Below, piece after piece: positions 51,808 to 61,204 of a stretch of 64,000 nt of DNA. Positions within the stretch are counted from its first letter, which is position 1. The number at the start of each line of letters is the position of its first letter. Origin of the DNA: Sphaerotilus hippei (GTDB taxonomy: Bacteria; Pseudomonadota; Gammaproteobacteria; Burkholderiales; Burkholderiaceae_C); the NCBI RefSeq assembly GCF_003201595.1, contig NZ_QJJS01000002.1:274416-338415 (forward strand). The letters are read 5' to 3'. Position numbers and translations under genes: made by a program. Under the pieces are notes generated by a model. The model did no database searches and was not told where the DNA came from. It was given only the letters and a program-made list of their open reading frames with translations.

Positions 51808-54771
51808 TCAGCGCAGCATGAACTGCACCCGCGGCTGGGTGCTGACTTCGGCGGAGGCGCCCACGGCCGCCACCTGCGACCGGTTCACCAGGATGCGCTC
51901 GGCCGGCAGGCGGCTGACGAGGTAGGCCATGACCTGGTCGGCGCGGCGATCGGCGAGCGCCAGCAGCGCGGCGGTCGGCACCTCGGTGGCGGCGGCCGAG
52001 GCGGCCCGGGCCGGTGCCGAGGCTGCGGCTGCCGTGGTGGCTGGAGCCACCGCGGGTGTCGTTGCGGGTGTGGCCTTGGCGGTCCGCGCGGCCTGGTCGC
52101 GCAGGGCGTCGGCGTCGCGTGCCGGATCGGCCTGGCCGGTGGCCTCCAGCTTCAGCTGCGGCCGGTCGGCGAGCTGGGTCGCCAGGCGATCCAGGCGCTC
52201 GCGGGCGGGGGCGTCCAGCTCGGCCGAGCCGGGGGCGAAGTCGACCTGCGCCATCTCCTCGCCGTCACCGCCCATCAGCAGCGCGAACGGCGCGGTGGCC
52301 GCGCGGGTCAGCAGGTTGAGCACCAGTTTCCAGATCACGCCGCCCACCGAGAACTGGGGGTCGTCGAGCGAGCCTGAGACCGGCAGCTGCAGGTCGATCT
52401 CGCCGCGGCGGTTCTTCATCAGCGACACCGCCAGCAGCACCGGCAGCCGGGTGGCGTCGGGGCTGTCGACGGCGGCCCCGAAGGTCAGCTGGTCGAGGAA
52501 GACCTGGTTGTCCGCCTGCAGCCGGCCCTCGTCGATGCGGTAGCGCAGCGTGACCGACATCGAGCCCTTGTCGATGCCGTAGCCGGCGTAACGCTCGGCG
52601 TAGGGGCTGAGGCGCGGCAGGGCGATGCCCCGGGCGCTGGCCTCGATATCGGTGTGCAGCTGCGCGCCCAGCGGATGCAGCGTGCCGGCGATGCGCAGCG
52701 GCGCGCCGTCGTCGAGCGCGCCGGCCAGCTCGACGCGGGCCGGCTTGAGGGCCGCCGAGCTCAGCGCCGACACCTTGCCGTCGAGCTTCGTCAGCCGGGC
52801 CGAGTAGTTGGGCCGGATGAAGAAGTCGCTGAAATGCACCGCGCTGCGCTGGATGCGGATGCCCTGCCAGCGCAGCTGAGGGCCGTTGGCCGGGCGGGTG
52901 TCGGCCGGGGCCGCGGCCTTGGCGGGCGCCGAGGCCGCCTGCGGCGTGGTCAGCGACTTCGGTGCGGCCTGCTCGTCGTGGCGCACGATGTCGCTGACGT
53001 TGAGGTGGGCGTCGGGGTGCAGGATCAGCCGGGCCTGCAGGCCGTCGAGGCTGATCTGTCCCAGGTCGGCGTTCAGGCGGGCGGCCCGCCAGTCGATGTC
53101 CAGCCCGTCGAAGCCCAGCTGCTTCCAGCCGACAAAATCGGCGCCGGTGACGCTGTCTCGGGTGTCCAGCCCGGCCACGCCGGCGCGGCCGGTGTAGTGC
53201 AGCTGCAGCGGGGCGTCACCGACCTGCTGCAGCGTCAGCCGGCCCTGGGCGGCCAGCGTGCCCGCGCCCAGCACCAGATTGACCTGGGGGGCGATGTAGG
53301 GCTGGGCCACCCGCAGGTCGATGCCCGCGAGCTGCAGCGTGGTGTCCAGGTCCAGCGGCGAGCGGCGCAGTTCACCCTGCAGCCGGATCGGCCCGGCGGC
53401 GCCCGCGGTCGGGCCGGCCGCGGAGGCCAGCGCGCCGTCGATCGTGTAGCGCAGGGCCTGGGTCGGGTCCTCGGACAGGCCTTCCAGCGTCAGGTTCGTG
53501 CGCTGCAGCTCGAAGGTGGTGGCCGGCTGGCGGCTGCCGTCACGCACCTGGACCAGACAGTCGGTGCAGCGCACCGTGCCGATCTTCCAGCGCAGCGCAG
53601 GAGCGGCCTCGGCCGCAGTGGCCGCCACCGGGGGGCCGGACGCGCTGGCGGCGGCCGACACCGGCGGGCGGGCCGGGCGGGGCGCCGCGGCCGGTGCGGG
53701 CGAGCGTGCGGCGGCCAGCGTGTAGCGCGCCTTCAGGCCGTCGATCTCCAGGGCCTCCAGCGAGTGCAGGCCCTGCAGCGGGGCCAGGTCCAGCCCTTTC
53801 AGCCGCAGCGAGGTCCAGCGGGCGCCGGCACCCTGGGCGGGCAGGTCGAGGTCGATGTCACGCAGTTCCAGCGAGCCCCGCACGACCAGGCGAGGGACCG
53901 CGGGTGCGGTGGCCGCCTCGAAGTCGATGTCCAGTTCGGTGTCCAGCTGACCGGCCTTCAGGGCCGGTGCCGTGCCGGCGGGCAGCGTGGCCTGCAGCAG
54001 GCGGTCCCAGGGGCGCAGGTCGACCTGCTGCCAGCCCAGGCTGAGCCGGGTGGGCTGGCCGGGCGCGAACGGGCGGGTGCGGCCCTGCAGCGTCAGCGGG
54101 CTGCCGTCGATGCGTGCTTCCAGGCGGGGCAGCACGTCCACCGCGACGTCGCTCGACAGGTTGGAGAGGAAGGGCAGGCCCAGCGACAGCGCCTCGATCC
54201 GGTGCTGCTGGCCGAGCACCCGGTCGTCGTAATCGATGCGGCCACCGGTCAGCTCGATGTTGTGCAGCGCGAAGCGGGCCGGTTCGGCGTCCGGGGGCGC
54301 GGGCGGCTCGCTGGCCTGGCGGGCGCGCAGGTGCTCGAGCACCGGGCTGAAGTTGAAGCGCTGCGCCGCCTCGCGGCGGATCCACAGCCGCGGCTGGTCC
54401 AGGCTCAGGCGCTCGAGCACGGGCGCACGCCGCCAGAAGGTCTCGCGCGACAGCCGGGCCTGCGCGCCGGCCAGGCTCAGCAGCGGGTCGTCCGCCGGCC
54501 CCACCCGCAGGCCCTTGAGCGTCAGCGTCAGGGTCCAGGGGTGCAGGTCGATCCGCTCCAGGCTCACCGGCGTGCCGAGCGCCTGTGCCGCCTCGGCCTC
54601 GACACGCTGGCGGGCCCAGCCGGGCAGCCACTGCGTGAGCACCAGCGTCCACAGCAGGGCCAGGCCGGCCAGGGTCAGCACCGTGGCGGCCAGGCGGCGC
54701 TGCCAGCGGGGCCGGGCGGGACGGGCCGGCGGGGCGGGAGCGTCGGTCGAGGCGGGCGGTTTCAGTGACAT
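51808..54771 (-). CDS. DUF748 / AsmA-like envelope protein with an OmpA-like tail
   Basis: A 987-residue protein with one N-terminal span (RLAATVLTLAGLALLWTLVLTQWLPGW) and a long periplasmic part. The start of it (LGTPVSLERIDLHPWTLTLTLKGL) and the DRVLGQQHRIEALSLGLPFLSNLSSDV block are typical of DUF748, related to the AsmA/TamB bridge proteins that span the periplasm. The C-terminus (VDFAPGSAELDAPARERLDRLATQLADRP, then a variable Ala-rich stretch and DQVMAYLVSRLPAERI) resembles an OmpA-type domain. It is probably involved in lipid transport or envelope integrity. The Ala/Pro-rich linkers vary from the family. Confidence 0.85.
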   Translation of the reverse strand: MSLKPPASTDAPAPPARPARPRWQRRLAATVLTLAGLALLWTLVLTQWLPGWARQRVEAEAAQALGTPVSLERIDLHPWTLTLTLKGLRVGPADDPLLSLAGAQARLSRETFWRRAPVLERLSLDQPRLWIRREAAQRFNFSPVLEHLRARQASEPPAPPDAEPARFALHNIELTGGRIDYDDRVLGQQHRIEALSLGLPFLSNLSSDVAVDVLPRLEARIDGSPLTLQGRTRPFAPGQPTRLSLGWQQVDLRPWDRLLQATLPAGTAPALKAGQLDTELDIDFEAATAPAVPRLVVRGSLELRDIDLDLPAQGAGARWTSLRLKGLDLAPLQGLHSLEALEIDGLKARYTLAAARSPAPAAAPRPARPPVSAAASASGPPVAATAAEAAPALRWKIGTVRCTDCLVQVRDGSRQPATTFELQRTNLTLEGLSEDPTQALRYTIDGALASAAGPTAGAAGPIRLQGELRRSPLDLDTTLQLAGIDLRVAQPYIAPQVNLVLGAGTLAAQGRLTLQQVGDAPLQLHYTGRAGVAGLDTRDSVTGADFVGWKQLGFDGLDIDWRAARLNADLGQISLDGLQARLILHPDAHLNVSDIVRHDEQAAPKSLTTPQAASAPAKAAAPADTRPANGPQLRWQGIRIQRSAVHFSDFFIRPNYSARLTKLDGKVSALSSAALKPARVELAGALDDGAPLRIAGTLHPLGAQLHTDIEASARGIALPRLSPYAERYAGYGIDKGSMSVTLRYRIDEGRLQADNQVFLDQLTFGAAVDSPDATRLPVLLAVSLMKNRRGEIDLQLPVSGSLDDPQFSVGGVIWKLVLNLLTRAATAPFALLMGGDGEEMAQVDFAPGSAELDAPARERLDRLATQLADRPQLKLEATGQADPARDADALRDQAARTAKATPATTPAVAPATTAAAASAPARAASAAATEVPTAALLALADRRADQVMAYLVSRLPAERILVNRSQVAAVGASAEVSTQPRVQFMLR

Positions 54772-54864
54772 GCAGCGGTTCGGAGGTCGCGAGGGGCACG
54801 AAGCGTACCGCCAAACGACGGCCCCGCTGTAACGGGGTTCACCGGGTGGGCCGCGCCGTCGTGG

Positions 54865-56688
54865 TCACGGGGGGCTCGGGGGCTGCGCCGAGGTGGAGGC
54901 GACCCGCTGCGCGGCGGCCTCGCGCTCCTGCGCGAACAGCTCCTCGAGCTGCTGGCGACCCTGGCGGGCCATCGAGACCAGCGCCTTCTCGTCCTGGTGG
55001 TGCGGCCACATGCGATCGAGCTGCTCGAGGGAATGGCGCCGGAAGCGCTGTGCCAGGCGCCGCGCCTGGAACGGCTGCCAGCCCATCAGCTCGAGCACGC
55101 TGCGCCCGCTCATCAGCGCGGAGTCCAGCGTCTCGCGCTCGATCAGCGTGATCCCGCGGTCGCGCAGCGCGTAGTAGTGCTGCACGTTGCGCGCTCGTGC
55201 CACGATCTGCAGGTGCGGGAACTGCGCCCGCGCCACGTCGACCAGCCGCAGGCTGCGCTCGACGTCGTCGATGGCCACCACCAGCACCCGGGCCTGGCCG
55301 GCACCGGCCAGGCGCAGCAGGTCGAGCCGGGTCGCGTCGCCGTAGTGCACGCGGAAGCCGAAGCGCCGCAGCGTCTCGACCTGCTCGGCATCGTGGTCCA
55401 GCACGGTGGCCTTCAGGCCGTTGGCATAGAGCAGCCGGCCCACCACCTGCCCGTAGCGCCCGAAGCCGGCGATGATCACCGGCGCCTGCTGGGGCTCGGC
55501 CAGGGCATGGGGCGACGGGGCCTGGCTGCGTGCCTGGCGCGGCAGCACCCAGCGGTCGATCAGCACCAGCAGCAGCGGGGTGATCAGCATCGACAGTGCC
55601 ACCGTGCCGATCAGCACCGAGCTGTGCTGCGCCGTCAGGATGCCGGCGCTCTCGGCCTGCTGGAACACGACGAACGCGAACTCGCCGCCCTGGGCCAGCA
55701 GCAGCGTGAACACCGGTCGCTCCGCGGAGGGCACCTTCACCGCCCCGGCCAGCCCCCACAGCACCAGCGACTTGATCAGCAGGAAGCCGCCCAGCAGCCC
55801 GGCGACCAGCCAGGCCTGCTGCGCCAGGGCCTCGAAGTCGATGGCCATGCCCACCGCCATGAAGAACAGGCCCAGCAGCAGGCCCTTGAAGGGCTCGATG
55901 TCGGTCTCCAGCTGGCGCTTGTATTCGCTCTCGGCCAGCAGCACCCCGCCGAGGAAGGCGCCCAGCGCCATCGACAGGCCGACGGCCTCCATCAGGCTGG
56001 CCAGGCCCACGACCAGGGCCAGCGATGCGGCGGTGAAGATCTCCGTCGAGCGGCTGCGGGCCACCCAGCGCAGCGCATGGCGCAGCAGCAGCCGGCCGGC
56101 GATGATGATGCCCACGATCACCGCCAGCGCTCGCAGCGCCTCCTGGGTGTGGTTGCCCGCTGCCTGGACCTCGCGCCCCAGCAGTGGAATCAGCGCCAGG
56201 ATGGGAATGGCGGCGACGTCCTGGAACAGCAGGATCGCGAACACCGCCTGTCCGCCGGCCGTGGGCAGCAGGTGGCGTTCCTGCATCACCTGCAGCGACA
56301 CGGCGGTCGACGACAGGGCCAGCCCGAGCGCGCCGATCACCGCCATGTCGGTCGGCACGTCGAGCAGCACGGCCAGGCCGCCCAGCAGGCCGGCGCAGCC
56401 CAGCAGCTGCGCGCTGCCCCAGCCGAAGATCGGCCGCCGCATCGCCCACAGGCGCGGGGGCTCCAGCTCCAGCCCGATCAGGAACAGCATCAGCACCACG
56501 CCGAACTCGGCCACATGCAGGATGGAGTCCGGATCACGCACCAGGCCCAGCCCGAACGGGCCGATGGTGATGCCCGCGGCGAGGTAGCCGATGATGGAGC
56601 CGAGCCCGAACTTGCGGGCGAGCGGCACGGCGATGATCGCCGCGCACAGATAGACCAGGGTGGCCTGCAGCCAGTGATTCGAGGACAT
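54865..56688 (-). CDS. CPA2-family potassium/proton antiporter, KefB/KefC type
   Basis: A 607-residue protein with 12-13 membrane spans in the first 385 residues (LGLGSIIGYLAAGITIGPFGLGL, FGVVLMLFLIGLELEP, ALGLALSSTAVSLQVMQER), then an RCK/TrkA-N domain (VIIAGFGRYGQVVGRLLYANG, LDHDAEQVE, VHYGDATRLDLL). The family exchanges K+ for H+ at the inner membrane and is gated by nucleotides or glutathione adducts. The C-terminal tail is charged with a coiled look. It is full length and probably transcribed alone; no ancillary KefF/KefG gene is present. Confidence 0.9.
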   Translation of the reverse strand: MSSNHWLQATLVYLCAAIIAVPLARKFGLGSIIGYLAAGITIGPFGLGLVRDPDSILHVAEFGVVLMLFLIGLELEPPRLWAMRRPIFGWGSAQLLGCAGLLGGLAVLLDVPTDMAVIGALGLALSSTAVSLQVMQERHLLPTAGGQAVFAILLFQDVAAIPILALIPLLGREVQAAGNHTQEALRALAVIVGIIIAGRLLLRHALRWVARSRSTEIFTAASLALVVGLASLMEAVGLSMALGAFLGGVLLAESEYKRQLETDIEPFKGLLLGLFFMAVGMAIDFEALAQQAWLVAGLLGGFLLIKSLVLWGLAGAVKVPSAERPVFTLLLAQGGEFAFVVFQQAESAGILTAQHSSVLIGTVALSMLITPLLLVLIDRWVLPRQARSQAPSPHALAEPQQAPVIIAGFGRYGQVVGRLLYANGLKATVLDHDAEQVETLRRFGFRVHYGDATRLDLLRLAGAGQARVLVVAIDDVERSLRLVDVARAQFPHLQIVARARNVQHYYALRDRGITLIERETLDSALMSGRSVLELMGWQPFQARRLAQRFRRHSLEQLDRMWPHHQDEKALVSMARQGRQQLEELFAQEREAAAQRVASTSAQPPSPP

Positions 56689-57476
56689 GGGTCGATTTTC
56701 TCAGACCGATCGAGCCGATTCGGGCGATCGCGCGCCGATCTTTCCAAGGGGTCGCGGGATGGCCATGTCGGCGATGACGCGGCTGCCAAGGAAGCGATCC
56801 GTGCAGGTGCGTCGAGAATCTGCAGAAGCGGTCCTATTTTCGTTTTGTCTGGAACGCTTCTGATCCACTCGGAATTTTCTGATGATGGGGCGGAATTTGT
56901 CCCGGAATCGGGTCAGGCGTCGTCTGTGCTGTTGGCCACGAAGTCCGTCTGCACGATCCCGAGTACATGTACGTAATGGGGTGCCGCGTGAAATTTTTCC
57001 GTCGAGGTGACGCTTCAGATGATCCGATTTGAAAAAATGCAACGCCAATTCTTCAGCCCGATCCGGCATCAATTTGACACAAGCAAAGTCAGACCGTAAC
57101 CTTCAGATATGAACGGTTTTTCGGGTTCAATCCAGTGGATGAAGCGGTGACCGAGGTCAACGCTGGGCTTGGTCATGCAGGGCGTGGTGCATCAGCCACC
57201 TCAAGGGAATGGCTGCGAGGTCTTGGTGCACCGAATTGGTGCGTTGTGACGTTCGCGTCGCTCAGCCCTCGCTGTCAGGTGGCGACTTTTCGCCTCTGTC
57301 ACGACTGGGCGGCCTCGTTTCAGGGGCAGGTTCTTGTGAGTTGGTCAGCTCATGGGCTCCAATCCAGTCCGTTGGGCGCAACTCGAAGGCACGTCTGGAG
57401 GCGATCGGGCGGCCCTCGGGCCTGACCCGGTCCCGATCTTGTTTCTGGCTTTCAAATTCAACAAAAGGAATATCTT
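56689..57476. other. Long gene-free leader before the sugar cluster
   Basis: This 788-base stretch carries no convincing gene; open frames on either strand show no family features. It is clearly richer in A/T than its neighbours between about 56800 and 57130. It holds an eight-base inverted repeat (56823-56830 with 56855-56862), a perfect palindrome GTACATGTAC at 56963-56972, and a possible promoter at 57074-57102. The right end has an AAAGGAA ribosome binding site. The region is likely regulatory for the sugar genes. Confidence 0.6.
57074..57102 (+). promoter_or_regulatory. Possible sigma-70 promoter of the sugar cluster
   Basis: A perfect -35 TTGACA (57074-57079) is followed after 17 bases by TAACCT, a weak -10 (three of six matches). 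It lies in the A/T-rich part of the leader and would give a 5' leader of about 365 bases. Confidence 0.32.
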
Positions 57477-58523
57477 GTGAAGATTCTGATCACGGGGAAT
57501 ATGGGTTACGTCGGACCGGCAGTGGTCAAGTATCTGCGGGCCGCGCGCCCCGGTGCAGTGATCCACGGATACGACAATGGGTATTTTGCGCACTGCCTGA
57601 CCGGTGCCACGACGCTGCCGGAGCATCACCTCGATGCCCAGTTCTTCGGTGACGTGCGCTCGATCTCGCCCGAGATGCTCAAGGGCTACGATGCCGTGGT
57701 GCAGCTGGCCGCGGTGTCCAACGACCCGATGGGCAACCAGTTCGAGGCCGTGACGATCGACATCAACCAGAAGTCCAGCGTCTCGATCGCCAAGGCCGCC
57801 GCGGCCGCAGGGGTCAAGAACTACGTGTTTGCCTCGAGCTGCAGCGTCTACGGCGTGGCCGCCGGCGGTCCCCGCAAGGAAAGCGACCAGCTCAACCCGA
57901 TCACCGCCTACGCCAAGTCCAAGATCGGCGCCGAGCAGGAGCTGGCCGAGCTGGAAACCGACATGACGGTGACCTGCCTGCGCTTCGCGACGGCCTGTGG
58001 CATGTCCGATCGCCTGCGCCTGGATCTGGTGCTCAACGACTTCGTCGCCTGCGCACTGTCGTCCGGCGAGATCACCATCCTGTCGGACGGCTCGCCGTGG
58101 CGTCCGCTGATCGACGTGGCCGACATGGCCCGTGCGATCGACTGGGGCGTGTCGCGTGCGGCCGACAACGGCGGGCGTTACCTGGCTGTCAACGCCGGTT
58201 CGGACGACCGCAACTACCAGGTCCGTGACCTGGCCGCCGCGGTGGCCGAAGCCATCCCCGGCACCAAGGTGTCGGTCAACCTGTCCGCTCCGGCCGACAG
58301 CCGCTCCTACCAGGTCAACTTCGCGCTGTACCGCTCGCTGGCGCCCGACCACCAGCCGCAGGTCAATCTGGCCCAATCGATCCAGAACCTGATCGCCGGC
58401 CTGAAGCGCATGGACTTCAAGGATGGCAACTTCCGCTCGTCGCAGTTGATGCGCCTGAAGGTGCTGCAGGGTCACATCGCCGAGCAGCGCCTGAACCTGG
58501 ACCTGGACTGGCAGCAGGCTTGA
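57477..58523 (+). CDS. NAD-dependent nucleotide-sugar epimerase/dehydratase
   Basis: A 348-residue extended short-chain dehydrogenase. The N-terminal Rossmann motif is ILITGNMGYVGPAVVKYL, followed by VVQLAAVSNDP, an ASSCSVYG strand and the catalytic YAKSK. The C-terminal part contains SDGSPWRPLIDVADMARAI, a block typical of sugar-nucleotide enzymes, and an unusual end (RLKVLQGHIAEQRLNLDLDW). The substrate is likely a CDP- or dTDP-sugar, as the cluster has a cytidylyltransferase. It starts at a GTG with an AAAGGAA site. A 507-base gap separates it from the next gene. Confidence 0.86.
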   Translation: MKILITGNMGYVGPAVVKYLRAARPGAVIHGYDNGYFAHCLTGATTLPEHHLDAQFFGDVRSISPEMLKGYDAVVQLAAVSNDPMGNQFEAVTIDINQKSSVSIAKAAAAAGVKNYVFASSCSVYGVAAGGPRKESDQLNPITAYAKSKIGAEQELAELETDMTVTCLRFATACGMSDRLRLDLVLNDFVACALSSGEITILSDGSPWRPLIDVADMARAIDWGVSRAADNGGRYLAVNAGSDDRNYQVRDLAAAVAEAIPGTKVSVNLSAPADSRSYQVNFALYRSLAPDHQPQVNLAQSIQNLIAGLKRMDFKDGNFRSSQLMRLKVLQGHIAEQRLNLDLDWQQA

Positions 58524-59030
58524 TCGGGTCCGCCCGGCGATCCGCAGGGGCAAGCCTGAAGATGACGTCTCACGCACCCATCGGCCCGAACTCCTTCGCC
58601 TGGCAGCGAGGCCTGACCGCCTGGTCAGGCCTCGCTGCAGGCGACGGTGTCGGTGCGGTGAGGCGGCGCTGGACGCAGCGCAGCGCCACTGTTCGCCTGC
58701 GCGGTCGCCGTGTCCCCGTGACGGCATGCATGTCATCGTGCCCGCTGATCGAGGCAATGACAGGGGATTCTCCGCATTGTTCCCGGCCTGATTTTCTGCT
58801 TCGTGAAGTAGGCACGAGTTCATGCGCTCGATCCTGTCGCCAAGGTGTGGGACCTGTATCTCTTCCGGATACTGTGCAGCCCCCGGTCGAGGGCGCGGCC
58901 CTGAGGCGCGGTCGCCTCGACCAGGCCGGAATGCCGTGATGAAAGATGCCTGCCGACCCGTCGATCTGCCTGTGCTGGCATCGGCGGTCGGCAGCTTGTC
59001 TATTCGAGGATTGAAAAAGAGGGAACCAAG
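58524..59030. other. 507-base gap inside the sugar cluster
   Basis: No protein gene is credible here: open frames give arginine- and proline-rich products with no family features. The striking element is a perfect 16-pair inverted repeat (listed separately). The right end, with AGAGGGAACCAAG before the next ATG, supplies a ribosome binding site and is A/T-richer. A promoter for the following gene may lie near 58960-59010, but no clear boxes were found. An untranslated RNA cannot be excluded. Confidence 0.5.
58603..58638. repeat. Perfect 16-base-pair palindrome
   Basis: GCAGCGAGGCCTGACC at 58603-58618 and its exact complement at 58623-58638 flank a four-base GCCT loop. It would form a very stable hairpin in RNA of either strand. 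No T tract follows, so it is not a standard intrinsic terminator; it could be a processing site, a transcription brake or a protein-binding site. Confidence 0.85.
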
Positions 59031-59813
59031 ATGGTGAAGGTTGCGTTGCTGGCAGGTGGACTGGGTACACGTCTGAGCGAAGAGACGTCGGTGCGTCCCA
59101 AGCCGATGGTCGAGATCGGTGGCAAGCCGATCATGTGGCACATCATGAAGATCTATTCCCATTACGGCTTCAACGACTTCGTCGTGCTGGGGGGATACAA
59201 GGTCGATTTCATCCGGGACTATTTCCTGAGCTACCAGTCGAAATCCACCGACTTCACGATCGACATGGGCACGGGCAAGGTCGACTGGCTGGAAGCCAAG
59301 TCGGAAAACTGGCGCGTGACCGTGCTCGATACCGGCCTGGATACCATGACGGCCGGCCGCATCAAACGCGCCCGCAAGCACCTCGAAGGTGACCGTTTCT
59401 GCCTGACCTACGGCGACGGCGTGGCCGACGTCGATGTCGGCAAGCTGATGGAATTCCACAAATCCACCGACAGCTGGTGCACGCTCAGCGCGGTCACCCA
59501 GCCCGGGCGTTATGGTGCGCTGCACCTGACCGATGACGGTCGCCAGGTGCGTGGTTTCCGTGAAAAGGGCGCGACCGATGGCGGCCTGATCAACGGCGGC
59601 TTCTTCGTCTGCGAGCCGGAGATCTTCGACGTCATCGATGGTGACCACCAGATGTGGGAAGAAGAGCCGATGGCCCGGCTGGTCGAGAAGGGAAAACTCT
59701 CCAGCTACCACCACACCGGTTATTGGCAGAGCATGGATTCCCTGCGTGACAAGCAGATGCTCGAGGGCATCTGGGCCAAGGGCAACGCGCCCTGGAAAGT
59801 CTGGTCCGACTGA
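59031..59813 (+). CDS. rfbF: Glucose-1-phosphate cytidylyltransferase
   Basis: A 260-residue nucleotidyltransferase forming CDP-glucose from CTP and glucose 1-phosphate, the entry step to CDP-linked deoxy and branched sugars. The signature LLAGGLGTRLSEETSVRPKPMVEIGGKPIMWHIMK gives the NTP-binding loop and catalytic lysine; FCLTYGDGVADVDV carries the metal-binding aspartates, and NGGFFVCEPEIFD and WQSMDSLRDK are characteristic of RfbF/AscA. Length is normal. Unlike known CDP-sugar clusters, no CDP-glucose 4,6-dehydratase gene (rfbG) is next to it. Confidence 0.95.
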   Translation: MVKVALLAGGLGTRLSEETSVRPKPMVEIGGKPIMWHIMKIYSHYGFNDFVVLGGYKVDFIRDYFLSYQSKSTDFTIDMGTGKVDWLEAKSENWRVTVLDTGLDTMTAGRIKRARKHLEGDRFCLTYGDGVADVDVGKLMEFHKSTDSWCTLSAVTQPGRYGALHLTDDGRQVRGFREKGATDGGLINGGFFVCEPEIFDVIDGDHQMWEEEPMARLVEKGKLSSYHHTGYWQSMDSLRDKQMLEGIWAKGNAPWKVWSD

Positions 59814-59852
59814 GCACCGTCACCCCACAAGAACAACACGAAAGCAATCAAG

Positions 59853-61175
59853 ATGATCATCGTCGATACCGCGCTCGAGAAGCGCGAAGCAGAAGGCCGG
59901 CCCATCAAGGTGGGCATGATCGGAGCCGGTTTCCAGGGCAGCGGCATCGCGCTGAAGATCCTGACGGCCACGCCGGGCATGCGCCTGTGCGCGGTGGCCA
60001 ACCGCAACATCGAGCCTGCCCGGCGGGTCTATGCCGACGCCGGGGTCGAGCCGGTGTCCTGTGACGACCAGCAGGCCCTCGAGGCCGCGATCGCCGCCGG
60101 CCAGCCGGCCGTGACGACGGACGCGATCGCGCTGGCCCGTGCCGAGGGGCTCGATGCCATCATCGAGGTCACCGGCTCGCTCGAGTACGCCGCCGCCGCG
60201 GTGCTCGCCGCCATCGAGGCCGGCAAGCACGTCGTGCAGATGAATGCCGAGCTCGACGGCACGGTCGGCCCGATCCTCAAGCACAAGGCCGACCAGCGTG
60301 GCGTGGTCTACACCTTCTCCGACGGCGACCAGCCCGGCGTGGAGATGAACCTGTACCGCTTCGTCAAGGGCCTGGGCGTGACGCCGGTGCTGTGCGGCAA
60401 CATCAAGGGGCTGCACGACCCCTACCGCAACCCGACCACCCAGAAGGCCTTTGCCGAGAAGTGGGGCCAGAAGGCGGCCATGGTCGCCTCGTTCGCCGAC
60501 GGCACGAAGATCTCCTTCGAGCAGGCGATCGTCGCCAACGGCACCGGCATGAAGGTGGCGCGTCGCGGCATGCTGGGCCCGGATTTCTCGGGCGGCAATC
60601 CGGGGGCGCCGCTGGTGCCGCTGGAAGAGACGGTGGCGGCGTTCGCCGAGCACCTGGACCGTGGCGGCCCGCCGATCGTCGACTACGTCGTCGGCGCCCG
60701 GCCGGGTCCGGGCGTGTTCGTGCTGGGCACCATCGACAACCCGCGCCAGCAGCACTACCTGAACCTCTACAAGCTGGGCACCGGACCCTACTACTGCTTC
60801 TACACGCCCTATCACCTCTGCCATTTCGAGGTGCCGACGTCGGTGGCGCGTGCCGTGCTGTTCCAGGACGCCGTGCTGGCGCCCAAGGCCGGCCCCGAGG
60901 TCGGAGTCATCGCCGTGGCCAAGAAGGACCTGGTGCCGGGCGACGTGATCGAGGAATTCGGCGGTTACGAGGCTTATGGCGTGGCCGACAACATCGAGGC
61001 CATCCGCGAGGAATCGCTGATTCCGATCGGCCTGGCGCTGGGTTGTGTCGTGCGTCGACCGGTGGCCAAGGACACCCCGCTGACTTTCGACGACCTGATC
61101 ATTCCCGAGGGCCGCATCATCGATGCACTGTATGCCGAGCAGGAGCGCGTGTTCGCCCCGCAGGCCGTCGCCTGA
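59853..61175 (+). CDS. NAD(P)-dependent oxidoreductase with C-terminal SAF domain
   Basis: A 440-residue protein. The N-terminal dinucleotide fold is KVGMIGAGFQGSGIALKIL and its overall layout recalls homoserine dehydrogenase (IEVTGSLEYAAAAVLAAIEAGKHVVQMNAELDGTVG). The C-terminal 90 residues (VIAVAKKDLVPGDVIEEFGGYEAYG, RRPVAKDTPLTFDDL) form a SAF domain as in antifreeze-like sialic acid synthases. Proteins of this kind occur in LPS or polysaccharide clusters; the reaction is not known. The neighbours point to a sugar nucleotide or derived aldehyde as substrate. A separate ribosome binding site is weak. Confidence 0.85.
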   Translation: MIIVDTALEKREAEGRPIKVGMIGAGFQGSGIALKILTATPGMRLCAVANRNIEPARRVYADAGVEPVSCDDQQALEAAIAAGQPAVTTDAIALARAEGLDAIIEVTGSLEYAAAAVLAAIEAGKHVVQMNAELDGTVGPILKHKADQRGVVYTFSDGDQPGVEMNLYRFVKGLGVTPVLCGNIKGLHDPYRNPTTQKAFAEKWGQKAAMVASFADGTKISFEQAIVANGTGMKVARRGMLGPDFSGGNPGAPLVPLEETVAAFAEHLDRGGPPIVDYVVGARPGPGVFVLGTIDNPRQQHYLNLYKLGTGPYYCFYTPYHLCHFEVPTSVARAVLFQDAVLAPKAGPEVGVIAVAKKDLVPGDVIEEFGGYEAYGVADNIEAIREESLIPIGLALGCVVRRPVAKDTPLTFDDLIIPEGRIIDALYAEQERVFAPQAVA

Positions 61176-61204
61176 ATCGCAGGATCCACAGGAGATAACC
61201 CGAC

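Noticed and set aside
56701-57072. Possible 123-codon minus-strand gene in the leader before the sugar cluster
   Set aside because: The product is basic and low in hydrophobic residues with no family features; the region looks regulatory and A/T-richer.
58520-59070. Open frames on both strands in the 507-base gap
   Set aside because: The predicted products are Arg/Pro-rich and cross the palindrome; no ribosome binding site or homologous motif was seen.
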